A DNA stretch of 64,000 nucleotides from Rhodobacteraceae bacterium F11138 (GTDB lineage: Bacteria > Pseudomonadota > Alphaproteobacteria > Rhodobacterales > Rhodobacteraceae). The stretch is from contig JAEKDP010000001.1 of assembly GCA_016521575.1 (NCBI GenBank), forward strand, positions 477,894-541,893, written 5' to 3'. Position 1 is the stretch's first letter; each line of letters starts with the position of its first letter. A model generated the notes under the pieces. The model did not search any database, had not been told where the DNA came from, and saw nothing but the letters and a program-made list of their open reading frames with translations. A program made the translations under genes and the position numbers. Of this stretch, positions 7,858 to 17,718 are shown in pieces.

Positions 7858-9798
7858 ATGTCTGAGGGAAAAAAACTGCCCATCACACGGCGCGGCCTGC
7901 TGGGTGCAACCGCCGGAGGTGCGGCGCTGGCCGGCGGGTTCGGCGCCCGCGCCATGCTGACCGGAACCGCCGCTGTCGGCGCGGCCACCGTTGCCGGCAC
8001 CACCAGCGCACGCGCCGCCACGGGGGCCGAGGTCGGACCCGGGCAGCTGGACGAATATTATGGCTTCTGGTCCTCGGGTCAGTGCGGCGAGATGCGCATT
8101 CTGGGCGTTCCGTCCATGCGCGAACTGATGCGTGTGCCGGTGTTCAACATCTGCTCGGCCACCGGCTGGGGCATCACCAATGAATCCAAGAAGATCCTGA
8201 CCGAGGGTCTGACCGAAAAGACCAAGGCATACCTGGCCGCGAATGGGCACGAATTCCCGCCCAACGGGGATTTGCACCACCCGCATATGTCCTTCACCGA
8301 AGGCACCTATGACGGGCGCTATCTGTTCATGAACGACAAGGCCAACACGCGCGTCGCCCGTGTGCGCTGCGATGTGATGAAATGCGACAAGATCATCGAG
8401 ATCCCCAACGCCAAGGCGATCCATGGTCTGCGCCCGCAAAAATGGCCGCGCACCAATTATGTCTTCTGCAACGGCGAAGACGAAGTGCCGATGGTCAATG
8501 ATGGTCAGATCCTGGATGAGCCCGACAAATACGTCAACTTCTACACCGCCATCAACGCCGATGACATGACCGTCGCGTGGCAGGTGATGGTGTCGGGCAA
8601 CCTTGACAACACCGACACCGATTACGACGGCAAATACGCCTTCTCGACGTCGTATAACTCGGAAATGGCGATGGACCTGGCCGGGATGACGGAAAAGGAC
8701 ATGGACCATGTCGTGGTGTTCAACATCGCCGAGATCGAAAAAGGCATTGAAGCCGGCGATTTCCAGGAACTGAACGGCGTCAAGGTTCTGGACGGACGCA
8801 AGGGACAGGACAACAAATACACCCGCTATGTCCCGATCCCGAACAACCCGCACGGCATCAACATGGCACCCGACAAGATACATCTTTGCATCGCGGGCAA
8901 GCTGTCTCCGACCGTGTCGGTGATCGATGTGCGCAAGCTGGATGACCTGTTCGAAAGCGATGCGGACCCACGCAGCGTGGTTGTCGCTGAACCCGAACTG
9001 GGTCTTGGGCCGCTTCACACCTGCTATGACGGCAAGGGCAACGCCTATACGACGCTTTTCCTCGACAGCCAGGTGGTCAAGTGGAACATCGACAAGGCCA
9101 AGCAGCTGTACGCGGGTGAGGATGTGGATCCGATCATCGTCAAGAAGGACGTGCATTATCAGCCTGGGCACAACTCGACGGTGATGGGCGAAACCCTTGA
9201 GGCGACCGACAAATATTACCTGACAATGAACAAGTTCTCCAAGGACCGGTTCCTGAATGTCGGGCCTCTCAAGCCGGAGAACGAGCAGTTGTTCGCCATC
9301 GACGGGGACGAGATGACGCTGATCCACGATGGCCCGACCTTTGCCGAGCCGCATGACTCGATCATCGTTGATCCGTCCAAGGTGAACCCGGTGTCGGTCT
9401 GGGATCGCAACGACGTGATGTGGGAAGACGCGCGGCGTCAGGCCGAGATCGATGGCATCGATCTGGACGACTGGCAGGACACGGTGATCCGGGACGGCAA
9501 CAAGGTCCGGGTCTATATGTCCAGCCAGGCCCCGCAATTCGCGCTTGAGCAGTTCACTGTTCAGCAGGGCGACGAAGTGACGGTGATCGTGACCAACCTC
9601 GATGACATCGATGACCTGACGCATGGCTTTACCATGGGCAACCACGGTGTCGCGATGGAAGTCGGGCCGCAGGCGACGGCATCGGTGACATTCAACGCGG
9701 CGCAGCCGGGGGTCTATTGGTACTATTGCCAGTGGTTCTGCCACGCGCTCCACATGGAGATGCGCGGCCGGATGTTCGTCGAACCAAAGGCAAGCTGA
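7858..9798 (+). CDS. nosZ: Nitrous-oxide reductase NosZ (clade I, Tat-exported)
   Basis: The enzyme reduces N2O to N2 in the periplasm. The 646-aa protein begins with a long Tat signal (ITRRGLLG, then an Ala-rich region ending near SARA). The N-terminal seven-bladed propeller has the CuZ ligand segment DLHHPHMSF (His at about 140, 141 and 143). The C-terminal cupredoxin domain has CuA ligands [12 protein letters not shown] (Cys624, Cys628, His632, Met635) and an upstream [15 protein letters not shown] at 7844-7850 is the ribosome site. A Tat signal plus nosR and nosX neighbours marks clade I. All copper-site residues I could check are present, so it should be functional. Confidence 0.98.
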   Translation: MSEGKKLPITRRGLLGATAGGAALAGGFGARAMLTGTAAVGAATVAGTTSARAATGAEVGPGQLDEYYGFWSSGQCGEMRILGVPSMRELMRVPVFNICSATGWGITNESKKILTEGLTEKTKAYLAANGHEFPPNGDLHHPHMSFTEGTYDGRYLFMNDKANTRVARVRCDVMKCDKIIEIPNAKAIHGLRPQKWPRTNYVFCNGEDEVPMVNDGQILDEPDKYVNFYTAINADDMTVAWQVMVSGNLDNTDTDYDGKYAFSTSYNSEMAMDLAGMTEKDMDHVVVFNIAEIEKGIEAGDFQELNGVKVLDGRKGQDNKYTRYVPIPNNPHGINMAPDKIHLCIAGKLSPTVSVIDVRKLDDLFESDADPRSVVVAEPELGLGPLHTCYDGKGNAYTTLFLDSQVVKWNIDKAKQLYAGEDVDPIIVKKDVHYQPGHNSTVMGETLEATDKYYLTMNKFSKDRFLNVGPLKPENEQLFAIDGDEMTLIHDGPTFAEPHDSIIVDPSKVNPVSVWDRNDVMWEDARRQAEIDGIDLDDWQDTVIRDGNKVRVYMSSQAPQFALEQFTVQQGDEVTVIVTNLDDIDDLTHGFTMGNHGVAMEVGPQATASVTFNAAQPGVYWYYCQWFCHALHMEMRGRMFVEPKAS

Positions 9799-9801
9799 GC
9801 C

Positions 9802-11133
9802 ATGATGCGTATCCTGACCCAGAGTCTGGTCCTGCTGTTCGCGTTGCCCGTCTGGGCGGCCGAAATCGCCGTGCCAGCGGGGCAGGGTACGCTTGCCAAC
9901 GCCATCGCCGGGGCCGATCCCGGCGATGTGCTGCAATTGGAAGACGGCCGCTTTGAAGGTGCCATCGTCATCGACCGCCCCTTGACCCTGACCGGCAGTC
10001 ACGACGCGGTGATCGACGGTATGGGCCAGGGTACGGTCCTGACCATCGACGCGCCGGATGTGACCGTGCGCGGCCTGACCGTGACCGGGTCGGGCATGAC
10101 CAGCGAAGACCTTGATGCGGGCATCAAGATCCTCAAGGGTGCCGACCGCGCCATCGTTGAACACAACCGGGTTGTGGGCAATCTGCACGGTGTCGATGTG
10201 CATGGCGGGCGCGATGCACGGGTAATCGGCAACACGATCGAAGGCACACGGCAACGACGTGTCAACGATCGGGGCAACGGCATCTATGTCTGGAACTCGC
10301 CCGGCACGCTGGTCGAGGGCAATTCCGTGCGCTGGGGCCGCGACGGCATTTTTTCCAACGCCTCGCGCACGGGCACCTATCGCAACAATCTGTTCCGCGA
10401 CCTGCGCTTTGCCGTGCATTATATGTACACCAACGATTCCGAAGTGTCGGGCAACCTGTCGATCGGCAATGGGTTGGGCTATGCGATCATGTTTTCCAAC
10501 AACATCATCGTGAAGGACAATCTGAGCCTGTCGGATATCAGCCACGGCGTGATGCTGAACTATGCCAACAATGCCGAAATCTCGGGCAACCTTGTGCGCG
10601 GCGATACGAACCGCTGCACCTTCATCTACAATGCGCACAAGAACCTGATCTATGACAACCGCTTTGAGGGCTGCGAGATCGGCATCCATTTCACCGCGGG
10701 GTCCGAACGCAATGTGCTGACCGGCAACGCCTTCATCGGCAATCGCGAACAGGTGAAATACGTCGGCACCCGTGATATCGAATGGAGCTTTGAAGGGCGT
10801 GGCAATTTCTGGTCCGACCATCCGGGTTTCGACCTTGATGGTGACGGCATCGCCGACAGCCCGTTCCGTCCCAATGACCTGATGGACCATATCCTGTGGT
10901 CCCAGCCCGCCGCCCGGCTGCTGACCGGCGCGCCGGCGGTGCAACTGATCCGTTGGGCGCAATCCAGTTTTCCCGCGACCCTGCCCGGCGGTGTCGTGGA
11001 CAGCGCCCCCCTGATGACCGCACCGCAGATCGCGGTGCCCGATGAATATGCGGCGATGGAGGCAGACGCCATCGCACGCCGTGATGAAAGCGATATGAAT
11101 GACATCGACGTTGACGATCTCTCATCTCACTAA
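9802..11133 (+). CDS. nosD: NosD, periplasmic copper-centre maturation protein
   Basis: A 443-aa exported protein with signal peptide MMRILTQSLVLLFALPVWA. The body is a right-handed beta-helix of the CASH/NosD type, seen as turns such as GNLHGVDVHGGRDARVIGNTIEG and NNAEISGNLVRG, with repeated N-x-(I/V)-x-G-N patterns. NosD works with the NosFY transporter in assembling the CuZ copper-sulfide site of NosZ. It starts 3 nt after the nosZ stop (ATGATG gives two possible starts, 9802 or 9805) and its last 35 nt overlap nosF. Length is normal for the family. Confidence 0.93.
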   Translation: MMRILTQSLVLLFALPVWAAEIAVPAGQGTLANAIAGADPGDVLQLEDGRFEGAIVIDRPLTLTGSHDAVIDGMGQGTVLTIDAPDVTVRGLTVTGSGMTSEDLDAGIKILKGADRAIVEHNRVVGNLHGVDVHGGRDARVIGNTIEGTRQRRVNDRGNGIYVWNSPGTLVEGNSVRWGRDGIFSNASRTGTYRNNLFRDLRFAVHYMYTNDSEVSGNLSIGNGLGYAIMFSNNIIVKDNLSLSDISHGVMLNYANNAEISGNLVRGDTNRCTFIYNAHKNLIYDNRFEGCEIGIHFTAGSERNVLTGNAFIGNREQVKYVGTRDIEWSFEGRGNFWSDHPGFDLDGDGIADSPFRPNDLMDHILWSQPAARLLTGAPAVQLIRWAQSSFPATLPGGVVDSAPLMTAPQIAVPDEYAAMEADAIARRDESDMNDIDVDDLSSH

Positions 11134-11995
11134 GCGCTTCGGAGGGGTGCATGCCCTGTCCGATGTCTCGCTCTCGGTCGCCCCGGGGGAACGGGTTGCG
11201 TTGCTGGGCCATAATGGCGCGGGCAAGTCGACGATGATGAAGATCATGCTTGGCCTGATCGCGCCCGATAGCGGCGACATCACCGTGTGCGGCGCAGCGC
11301 CGGGCGATGCCGAGGCGCGCATGAAAGTGGCCTATCTGCCGGAAAACGTGGCCTTTCATCCCGCGCTGACCGGGCTGGAGCAAGTCAGCTTTTACATGCG
11401 TTTGCGCAACGTCGACCCCAGGGGCGCGCACGACCTGCTGGCGCGGGTCGGGCTGGCCGATGCCGCGACGCGTCGGATCGGAACCTTTTCCAAGGGGATG
11501 CGGCAGCGCGTCGGGCTGGCGCAGGCGCTGATCGGGCATCCGCGCCTTCTGGTTCTGGACGAACCCACCAGCGGGCTGGATCCGGTGTCGCGGCGCGATT
11601 TCTACGAACTGCTTGACGGGCTGGCCGCCGACGGGGCCGCCATCCTGCTGTCGAGCCACGCGTTGACAGAGGTTGAGGCGCGCACCGACCGGCTGTTGAT
11701 CCTGTCGGGTGGGCGCATGGTGGCCGAAGGTTCGCTGCATGAATTGCGCAGCAAGGCGGCCCTGCCGGTTTCATTGCATATCTCGGCGATGAACGGTCAC
11801 GTTTCTGAACTGATGGGGGCTTTCCCCAACGCGATCCGCACCGATGCAGGGCTGAACCTGACCTGTACACAGGATGACAAGCTGGCCACGCTGGCGCGGA
11901 TTTCCGATCTGCGTGGCATGGTCGCTGATCTTGAGGTCATTCCGCCCAGCCTGGAAGACATCTACAGCCATTTCAGCCGGAGAGACGGCCAATGA
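11099..11995 (+). CDS. nosF: NosF, ABC transporter ATPase for NosZ maturation
   Basis: A 298-aa ATPase with Walker A GHNGAGKST (about residues 38-46), signature FSKGMRQR, Walker B LLVLDEPTSGLDP and an H-loop SSHALTE. The C-terminal part after about 210 is the family's variable extension. With NosY it forms an ABC complex that supplies a sulfur species or energy for CuZ assembly together with NosD. The ATG at 11099 lies inside nosD, a 35-nt overlap that is longer than the other junctions in the operon. The stop overlaps the nosY start as ATGA. Confidence 0.95.
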   Translation: MTSTLTISHLTKRFGGVHALSDVSLSVAPGERVALLGHNGAGKSTMMKIMLGLIAPDSGDITVCGAAPGDAEARMKVAYLPENVAFHPALTGLEQVSFYMRLRNVDPRGAHDLLARVGLADAATRRIGTFSKGMRQRVGLAQALIGHPRLLVLDEPTSGLDPVSRRDFYELLDGLAADGAAILLSSHALTEVEARTDRLLILSGGRMVAEGSLHELRSKAALPVSLHISAMNGHVSELMGAFPNAIRTDAGLNLTCTQDDKLATLARISDLRGMVADLEVIPPSLEDIYSHFSRRDGQ

Positions 11996-12816
11996 TCGCG
12001 GGTATTCTTGCCACCGCCCGGATCGAAGCAAACATCGCGCGGCGCAACCGCTGGGTGCTGATCGCGGTGCTGTTGATGGTGGTGTTCTCGCTGGTGCTTT
12101 CGGCGGCCGGATCCGCGCCGACCGGCGCGCTTGGCGCGGACCGGCTGTCGGTCGTGGTCGCCTCGCTCACGTCGCTGTCAGTCTATCTTGTGCCGCTGGT
12201 GGCGCTTTTGATGTCCTTTGACGCCATAGCGGGAGAAGTCGAACGCGGCACGCTGCCCTTGCTGCTGACCTATCCCGTCGCACGCTGGGAGGTGCTGGCG
12301 GGCAAGTTGCTGGCGCATGTGCTCATCCTGATCGTGGCCCTGGCCGCAGGCTATGGTGCGGCCGCCCTGGTCGCCATCCTGACCGACCCCCAGGCGATGG
12401 CCGGTCTGGGCGCGTTGTGGCGATTGACATGGACGTCGGTTCTGTTGGGGGCCACATTCCTGGGTATCGGCTATGCAGTGTCGGCCCTGTCGCGACGGGC
12501 GTCGGGGGCGGCGGGGCTTGCCGTTGGTGTCTGGCTTGGGCTTGTTGTGCTGTATGATCTGGGGCTTCTGGCGGCCGTCGTTGCCGACGAAGGCGGGTTC
12601 TTTACCACGCAACTGTTTCCCGTGGCCCTGCTGGCCAATCCGGCGGATGCCTTTCGTCTTTTCAATCTAAGCGCCGCCGAAGCCGGTGCTGCCGCTTCGG
12701 GTGTGGCCGGTGCCGCTGGGATGATTCCGCAGTGGCAATCGCTGACATCGGTGGTGGTCTGGCCGATCGCGGCCCTGATCCTTGCCGCGCAGGTGTTCAG
12801 GAAGGTGGATGCATGA
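11992..12816 (+). CDS. nosY: NosY, ABC transporter membrane subunit
   Basis: A 274-aa permease with six predicted membrane segments. After the N-terminal helix (WVLIAVLLMVVFSLVLS) comes VALLMSFDAIAGEVERGTLPLLLTYPV, the conserved ABC-2 type motif with GEVERGTL. It partners NosF in the inner membrane. It overlaps nosF and nosL by 4 nt each, so stoichiometry is probably set by translational coupling. Nothing unusual in length or composition. Confidence 0.93.
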   Translation: MIAGILATARIEANIARRNRWVLIAVLLMVVFSLVLSAAGSAPTGALGADRLSVVVASLTSLSVYLVPLVALLMSFDAIAGEVERGTLPLLLTYPVARWEVLAGKLLAHVLILIVALAAGYGAAALVAILTDPQAMAGLGALWRLTWTSVLLGATFLGIGYAVSALSRRASGAAGLAVGVWLGLVVLYDLGLLAAVVADEGGFFTTQLFPVALLANPADAFRLFNLSAAEAGAAASGVAGAAGMIPQWQSLTSVVVWPIAALILAAQVFRKVDA

Positions 12817-13379
12817 AACGCCTCTGGGTCATCCTTGTCTGTCTGGCGTTTGCCGCCTGCAAGACAGAGATCGCGCAGGACACGACACCCGTTGCCCTGA
12901 ACGCCGATGCGGTGGGGCACTATTGTCAGATGAACCTGCTGGAACACGACGGACCCAAGGCGCAGGCACATCTGAACGGGCTGCCCGGCGCGCCGCTCTT
13001 TTTCAGCCAGGTGCGGGATGTGGTGGCATATCTGCGGATGCCGGAACAAAGCCACGAGATCTCGGCCGTCTGGGTCAACGACATGGGGGCCGAGGGCGCA
13101 AGCTGGGCCGCCCCGGGGGCGCAGAACTGGATCGACGCGGAAACGGCAGTCTATGTCGTTGGCGCGGATGTCGTCGGAGGCATGGGGGCACCCGAACTGG
13201 TGCCCTTTGCGGACCGCGGCGCTGCGCAGGGTTTTGCCGCTGCCAACGGCGGTGCCGTCATGACGCTGGACGAGATTCCAGATGCGGCAGTCCTTGCGCC
13301 GGTCGACCTGGACCAGAACAGCGATGACAGCGCGTTTCAGGATCGCTTGCGCGCCCTATCGAACAGGATGGATGACTGA
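12813..13379 (+). CDS. nosL: NosL, copper-chaperone lipoprotein
   Basis: A 188-aa lipoprotein: the signal MKRLWVILVCLAFAAC ends in a lipobox with Cys16 as the lipidated residue. The conserved NosL motif HYCQMNLLEHDGPKAQ follows (about residues 35-50), where Cys and Met of CxM bind Cu(I). Later motifs AVWVNDMG and ETAVYVVGADV fit the family. NosL delivers Cu(I) for the CuZ site of NosZ. The start is fixed by the ATGA overlap with nosY at 12813-12816; an earlier in-frame ATG inside nosY would lack the lipoprotein signal. Confidence 0.93.
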   Translation: MKRLWVILVCLAFAACKTEIAQDTTPVALNADAVGHYCQMNLLEHDGPKAQAHLNGLPGAPLFFSQVRDVVAYLRMPEQSHEISAVWVNDMGAEGASWAAPGAQNWIDAETAVYVVGADVVGGMGAPELVPFADRGAAQGFAAANGGAVMTLDEIPDAAVLAPVDLDQNSDDSAFQDRLRALSNRMDD

Positions 13380-13380
13380 T

Positions 13381-14304
13381 ATGACCACATTGTCCCGACG
13401 CCGGATGTTGACGATCCTGGCCGCCACAACCGCCTTGCCCGCATCGGCCCTTGCGCGCACGGAATTGCATACCTGGGAAGGCCGGGCCCTGGGCGCGCGC
13501 GCCACGTTGCGGCTGGCCCATCCCGACGCGGCCGCCATCTCGGCCCGGGTCGCAACCGAAATCGACCGGCTGGAAGACGTGTTCAGTCTCTTTCGCATGG
13601 ACAGCGCGCTGTCCCGGCTCAACCGTCAGGGCGTCTTGAACACACCGCCTTTCGAGCTTTTGCAGTGTTTGTCCCTGGTCGATCGCGTGCATACCGCAAC
13701 CGGGGGCCGGTTCGATCCGACAGTGCAACCGCTTTGGCGTGTCCATGCAGATGCCGCCATCGCCGGTCGCGCACCAGACCCCGCCGACCTGAGGGCGGCC
13801 CGCGATACGGTCGGCTGGAGCAGAGTGGGTTTCTCGTCCGACAGGATCACGCTTGACCGCAACATGGCGCTGACGCTCAATGGTGTCGCGCAGGGGGTCA
13901 TTGCGGACCGGATTGCCGATCTGCTGACCGCAGAGGGGCTGGACAATGTCCTGATCGACACGGGTGAATTCCGCTCTCTGGGCGCAGATCCGCGTGGCGA
14001 CGCCTGGCCCGTTCAACTGGCATCCGGCGGCGAGGTGCCTTTGATCGCGCGCGCACTTGCAACGTCTGCGCCAAAGGGGACGACCTTCGGGCCGGGCACG
14101 GATGGCGCAAGTCACATTCTGGACCCGAAACAGGGCGTGCCCGTTCCAGCGCGTTGGCGCGAAATCTCGGTTTCCGCACCATCGGCGGGAATGGCAGATG
14201 CGCTTTCGACGGCGGCGTGTTTGTTTGACACCAAAGCAGAGATCGAAAGATGTCTTGGCCATTTCGATAATACCAGGCTGGAGGCCATCCGAACCGCGCA
14301 GTAA
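13381..14304 (+). CDS. nosX: NosX, ApbE-type FAD:protein FMN transferase
   Basis: A 307-aa exported protein with a Tat-like signal (SRRRMLTILAATTALPASALA). ApbE-family motifs are visible: DRLEDVFSLFRMDSALSRLNR, TGGRFDPTVQPLW, LNGVAQGVIADRIADLL, VLIDTGEF and later ASHILDPKQG. NosX flavinylates NosR (the Thr in SGATVT of this cluster's nosR), so it is needed for electron flow to NosZ. The ATG at 13381 is 1 nt after the nosL stop with AGGATGG 9 bp upstream; an in-frame ATG at 13372 overlaps nosL and is too close to that site. It is the last gene of the operon. Confidence 0.92.
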   Translation: MTTLSRRRMLTILAATTALPASALARTELHTWEGRALGARATLRLAHPDAAAISARVATEIDRLEDVFSLFRMDSALSRLNRQGVLNTPPFELLQCLSLVDRVHTATGGRFDPTVQPLWRVHADAAIAGRAPDPADLRAARDTVGWSRVGFSSDRITLDRNMALTLNGVAQGVIADRIADLLTAEGLDNVLIDTGEFRSLGADPRGDAWPVQLASGGEVPLIARALATSAPKGTTFGPGTDGASHILDPKQGVPVPARWREISVSAPSAGMADALSTAACLFDTKAEIERCLGHFDNTRLEAIRTAQ

Positions 14305-14618
14305 GGCGATTGCGGCGGTTGGAATGATGTGATGCGGGGCGGTATTTCCAGTTGCCCGCGTCCCTTTGGATGACCAAAGAGTTTCTGGCCGAACGGGTCT
14401 GCCGATCGAATTTTGTGTGCCGATCAGCTGGTTGATTCCTCTTTGCCGACACGGACATGATGCCGATCGGGTTCGGGTACGGAGCCGTATCTCGACAGTG
14501 TCCCTGGCCGTTGTGATCACTTGCACTTCCAATTCAAACAGGCGATGTTCGCCCGGAAATCAGCGACGTTGTGGGAGAGTGCGTTGGCGTTTACCAAACG
14601 GTGGGGAGAGTTTCCGCA
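14305..14618. other. Intergenic region between nos and TRAP operons
   Basis: About 310 bp without a gene. It holds the palindrome GTGATCAC at 14513-14520, followed by TTGCACTTCC, which could be part of an operator/promoter for the TRAP operon. No obvious terminator with a T-run follows nosX. The ribosome site GGGGAGAG (14603-14610) for the TRAP operon is at its right edge. Confidence 0.35.
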
Positions 14619-15113
14619 ATGATCGTGCGTGTGATCGACGGATTGAATGAAGCTGTTGGACGGATCGTGTGCGTATTGGCGGTGATCTTTGCCGCCATCA
14701 TCATCTATGACGTCGCCCTGCGTTATGTGTTCAGCGAACCGACAAGATGGGCTTTCGACGTCTCCAAGCAGCTTTTCGGATTCTATTTCGTTCTGCTTGG
14801 CGGGTATGCGCTGCGACATGGTGCGCATGTGAGGGTCGATATTCTGACCGAGAAGCTGGGCCGGGGCGGTCAGCGGATCGCGGGGCTTCTGGGCTATATC
14901 ATCTTCTTTTTCCCCTTCGCATGGGTGTTTCTGACCCGCTCCTGGGAATTCGCGGCGCGGTCGTGGGCACAGGGTGAGGTCACATATGGTGCCATTCAGA
15001 TGCCTGTGTATCCGCTCAAGATGGCGATGTGTCTGGCGGCGGCGCTGTTGCTGCTGCAGGGGATCGCCGAGGTTCTGAAAATCATTTTCGACCAACAGGA
15101 GATGTCCGAATGA
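14619..15113 (+). CDS. TRAP transporter small membrane subunit (DctQ)
   Basis: A 164-aa protein with four membrane helices, beginning MIVRVIDGLNEAVGRIVC. The DctQ signature is seen as DVALRYVFSEPTRWAFDVSKQLFG and GAHVRVDILTEKL. The start at 14619 follows GGGGAGAG with 8 bp spacing; an upstream in-frame ATG at 14571 lacks one. The stop overlaps the large-subunit start (ATGA, 15110-15113). The small subunit bridges the binding protein and the large permease. The sequence resembles systems for larger 2-oxo or hydroxy acids, but the substrate is not established. Confidence 0.9.
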   Translation: MIVRVIDGLNEAVGRIVCVLAVIFAAIIIYDVALRYVFSEPTRWAFDVSKQLFGFYFVLLGGYALRHGAHVRVDILTEKLGRGGQRIAGLLGYIIFFFPFAWVFLTRSWEFAARSWAQGEVTYGAIQMPVYPLKMAMCLAAALLLLQGIAEVLKIIFDQQEMSE

Positions 15114-16435
15114 ATCCCGAACTGATCGCTGTCCTGATGTTCGGGTTGCTTCTGATGGGTCTTTTTCTGGGGCATCCGCTGGCCTTTGTGCTGGGCGGTA
15201 CTGCGGTTCTGACGGCCATTATTGCCGGCAAGCCGTTGGTCTTGGGCATCGTGATCAATCGGATTTTTGGCGATGTTCTGGACAATTACACCCTGATCGC
15301 AATTCCGCTTTTCATCCTGATGGCAAGGTTTCTGTCGGATTCGGGGGTGACGGACCGAATGTTCGAAACCCTGCGCCTGATGCTCAGCCAGGTGCGCGGG
15401 GGGCTTGCGCTGGCGGTCGTATTCATCTCGATCCTGCTTGCCGCCACAACGGGCATTATCGGTGCGTCGATCACCGTCATGGGCGTGATGGCATTGCGCC
15501 CGATGCTGCAATACGGCTATGCCCCGTCGCTCACCGCGGGTGTGATCGCGGCGTCGGGCTGTCTTGGCATCCTGATCCCGCCCTCGATCATGTTGATCCT
15601 GATGGCCAGCTATTCACCGCTTTCGGTAGGCGAACTTTTCGCCGGTTCGATGATTCCGGGTGTGCTTCTGGGGCTCAGCTACGCGGTCTATGTCTATGTG
15701 GTCTCCGTGATGCGTCCTGACCTCGCCCCGGCGGTGGAACCCGACGAAAAGGTCGAGCGGGCAACGCTTTTGAAGATGCTCGTGGTCGAAGCGATGCCAC
15801 CGCTGGTGCTGATCTTCGGCATTCTTGGCTCGCTTCTGGCCGGTATCGCCACCGCAACAGAAGCCTCGGCGATCGGGGCCGCGCTTGCCCTGCTGATCGT
15901 GATCGCGCGTGGACGTTTCCAACTGGCGACGTTCTACAGCGCGATGCTTGAAACCGGGCGTACCTCGGCGATGATCCTGTTCATCGTCGTGGGGGCCACC
16001 GCCTTTACCGGCGTTTTCAACATCACCGGGGGTCTTCGCGCGACGCAGGAACTGATACGGACGCTTGATATGGAACCATGGCTGCTGATCGCCATGATGA
16101 TGGGAATTGTCTTCATTCTCGGCGCTTTTCTGGACTGGACCGGGATCGTTCTGCTGTCGTTTCCGATCTTTCTGCCAATCATTCAGGAAATGCCTGATGT
16201 GAACCTTGTCTGGTTCGTCGTCTTGATGGCCGTTGTGCTTCAGACCTCGTTCCTGACCCCACCGTTCGGGTATGCGCTCTTTTATCTCAGGGCAATCGCG
16301 CCGAAGGAGCTGCGCACCGGTTCGATCATTTACGGCGTACTCCCGTTCATCGCGCTGATCGTCGTGATGTGCGTATTCGTTGCCGCGTTTCCAGCGCTGG
16401 TGACCTGGCTGCCGGACGTTCTTTATACCAAGTAA
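15110..16435 (+). CDS. TRAP transporter large permease subunit (DctM)
   Basis: A 441-aa protein with about 12-14 membrane segments and DctM motifs: IAIPLFILMARFLSDSG, MLSQVRGGLALAVVF, ASGCLGILIPPSIMLI and TSFLTPPFGYALFYLRA. It is the Na+-driven translocating subunit of the TRAP system. The ATG at 15110 is coupled to the small subunit. The gene is followed 26 nt later by the binding-protein gene, giving the order Q-M-P, while the system at 27.8-30.6 kb is P-Q-M. Confidence 0.93.
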   Translation: MNPELIAVLMFGLLLMGLFLGHPLAFVLGGTAVLTAIIAGKPLVLGIVINRIFGDVLDNYTLIAIPLFILMARFLSDSGVTDRMFETLRLMLSQVRGGLALAVVFISILLAATTGIIGASITVMGVMALRPMLQYGYAPSLTAGVIAASGCLGILIPPSIMLILMASYSPLSVGELFAGSMIPGVLLGLSYAVYVYVVSVMRPDLAPAVEPDEKVERATLLKMLVVEAMPPLVLIFGILGSLLAGIATATEASAIGAALALLIVIARGRFQLATFYSAMLETGRTSAMILFIVVGATAFTGVFNITGGLRATQELIRTLDMEPWLLIAMMMGIVFILGAFLDWTGIVLLSFPIFLPIIQEMPDVNLVWFVVLMAVVLQTSFLTPPFGYALFYLRAIAPKELRTGSIIYGVLPFIALIVVMCVFVAAFPALVTWLPDVLYTK

Positions 16436-16461
16436 CCGTATCCATGGAGAAGGGAGATACC

Positions 16462-17547
16462 ATGACTACCAAGACATTTGCGCTCGTGGCTGCCACCGCG
16501 GTTGCGCTGGCCGGACAGGCCGCCGCACAAGAGAACTGGACGATGACGACAACCTGGCCGTCATCGCTGGAATTGATCGAGACCGACAAGCATTTCGTCG
16601 ATCTGGCCAACAAGCTGACCAAAGGTGAACTGACCATCGAATTCTTCGATGGTGGTTCGCTCGTACCTTCGGGCGAAGTGTTCGGCGCGGTTGAATCCGG
16701 AACGATTCAGGCGGGTGCCGACTGGCCCGGTTACTGGGCCGGGCGCGATTCAGCATTCTCGCCGCTGGCAACGACGCCGAGCCTGTTCAACGCGGTCGAC
16801 TATGTGAACTGGATTCAGCAATGGGGCGGTGCAGAGCTCTATAACGAGATCTACGGGCAGTTCGGCATGGTCTATCTGCCCTACGGCGTCACCAACAACG
16901 AATCCGGTTTCCGCACGAACGAGCCGATTGTCACGCTGGACGATCTGCAAGGCAAGCGGCTGCGCCTGTCTGGGCTTGAGCAGGGCAAGTTGCTTGAACG
17001 GCTGGGCGGCAATCAGGTCTCGATGGCCGGTGGCGAAATCTATCAGTCGCTGGAACGTGGCGTGATCGACGGGGCCGAGTTTTCAACCCCCAACGTTGAC
17101 TGGTCGGGCGGTTTTCAACAGGTCACCGATTATTGGGCCACGCCCGGCTGGCACCAGTCCGCATCTGTGTTCGGCGTCATGATCAACCAGTCCGCATGGG
17201 ACGGGCTGAGCGCCGAGACGCAGGAAAAGCTGAAAATCGCGGCTGATGCGACGCTGCTGTGGTCGCTGGCATTCACCGAAAAGCGTGCGACGGAAGCCTA
17301 TGCCAAGTTCGACGAGGCCGTCGAGATCAATCGCTATGACGACGAAACACTTGCCCAGGTTCAGGAAATGGCGAACGAGGTTATCGTCGAAACCGCGTGC
17401 GAAAACCCGAACTCGGCCAAAGTATATCTCAGCATGGTCGAGTATCTTGAGGACTATGCGCAGTGGCGGGACGCATCGGCGCCCTTCAACCTTGGGCGCA
17501 CCCCCAATGGCCCCGATGGCGCTGCGCTGCGCAAGTGCGCAGAATAA
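16462..17547 (+). CDS. TRAP transporter substrate-binding protein (DctP/TakP-like)
   Basis: A 361-aa periplasmic protein. The signal peptide is MTTKTFALVAATAVALAGQAAA, and AGGGAG at 16451-16456 sets the start. The mature protein opens with WTMTTTWPSSLELIE and includes GVIDGAEFSTPNVDW, a segment typical of the TakP-like (2-oxo acid binding) branch. LDDLQGKRLRLSG holds the Arg that binds the carboxylate in DctP proteins. It captures the ligand for the DctQM pair just upstream. By type the ligand may be a 2-oxo monocarboxylate (inference from resemblance). A strong hairpin terminator follows. Confidence 0.9.
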   Translation: MTTKTFALVAATAVALAGQAAAQENWTMTTTWPSSLELIETDKHFVDLANKLTKGELTIEFFDGGSLVPSGEVFGAVESGTIQAGADWPGYWAGRDSAFSPLATTPSLFNAVDYVNWIQQWGGAELYNEIYGQFGMVYLPYGVTNNESGFRTNEPIVTLDDLQGKRLRLSGLEQGKLLERLGGNQVSMAGGEIYQSLERGVIDGAEFSTPNVDWSGGFQQVTDYWATPGWHQSASVFGVMINQSAWDGLSAETQEKLKIAADATLLWSLAFTEKRATEAYAKFDEAVEINRYDDETLAQVQEMANEVIVETACENPNSAKVYLSMVEYLEDYAQWRDASAPFNLGRTPNGPDGAALRKCAE

Positions 17548-17569
17548 AAAGCCTTTGAAACAATGATTT

Positions 17570-17596
17570 AAATGCCCGCCCTTGTGGCGGGCATTT
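17570..17596 (+). terminator. Hairpin terminator of the TRAP operon
   Basis: AAATGCCCGCC (17570-17580), loop CTTGT, then GGCGGGCATTT (17586-17596): an 11-bp perfect stem with a 5-nt loop ending in a short T run. It lies 22 bp after the binding-protein stop. It could also serve the convergent sugar operon from the other side. Confidence 0.8.
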
Positions 17597-17718
17597 CATT
17601 CGCAACTGCCCTGTTACCGGTTTTCACGGCCGCGAAAGCCGGGACAGGAGCAGCATTCCAGCAGAACCCGGTTTCGCAACGTTTGGTGCCCGAACTGACG
17701 GTGTTTTGCCGCACCCGG

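Noticed and set aside
7372-10962. 1196-codon open frame on the minus strand across nosR-nosD
   Set aside because: Antisense to clear nosZ and nosD coding sequence; composition is His/Asp/Val-rich without any domain, a high-GC shadow frame.
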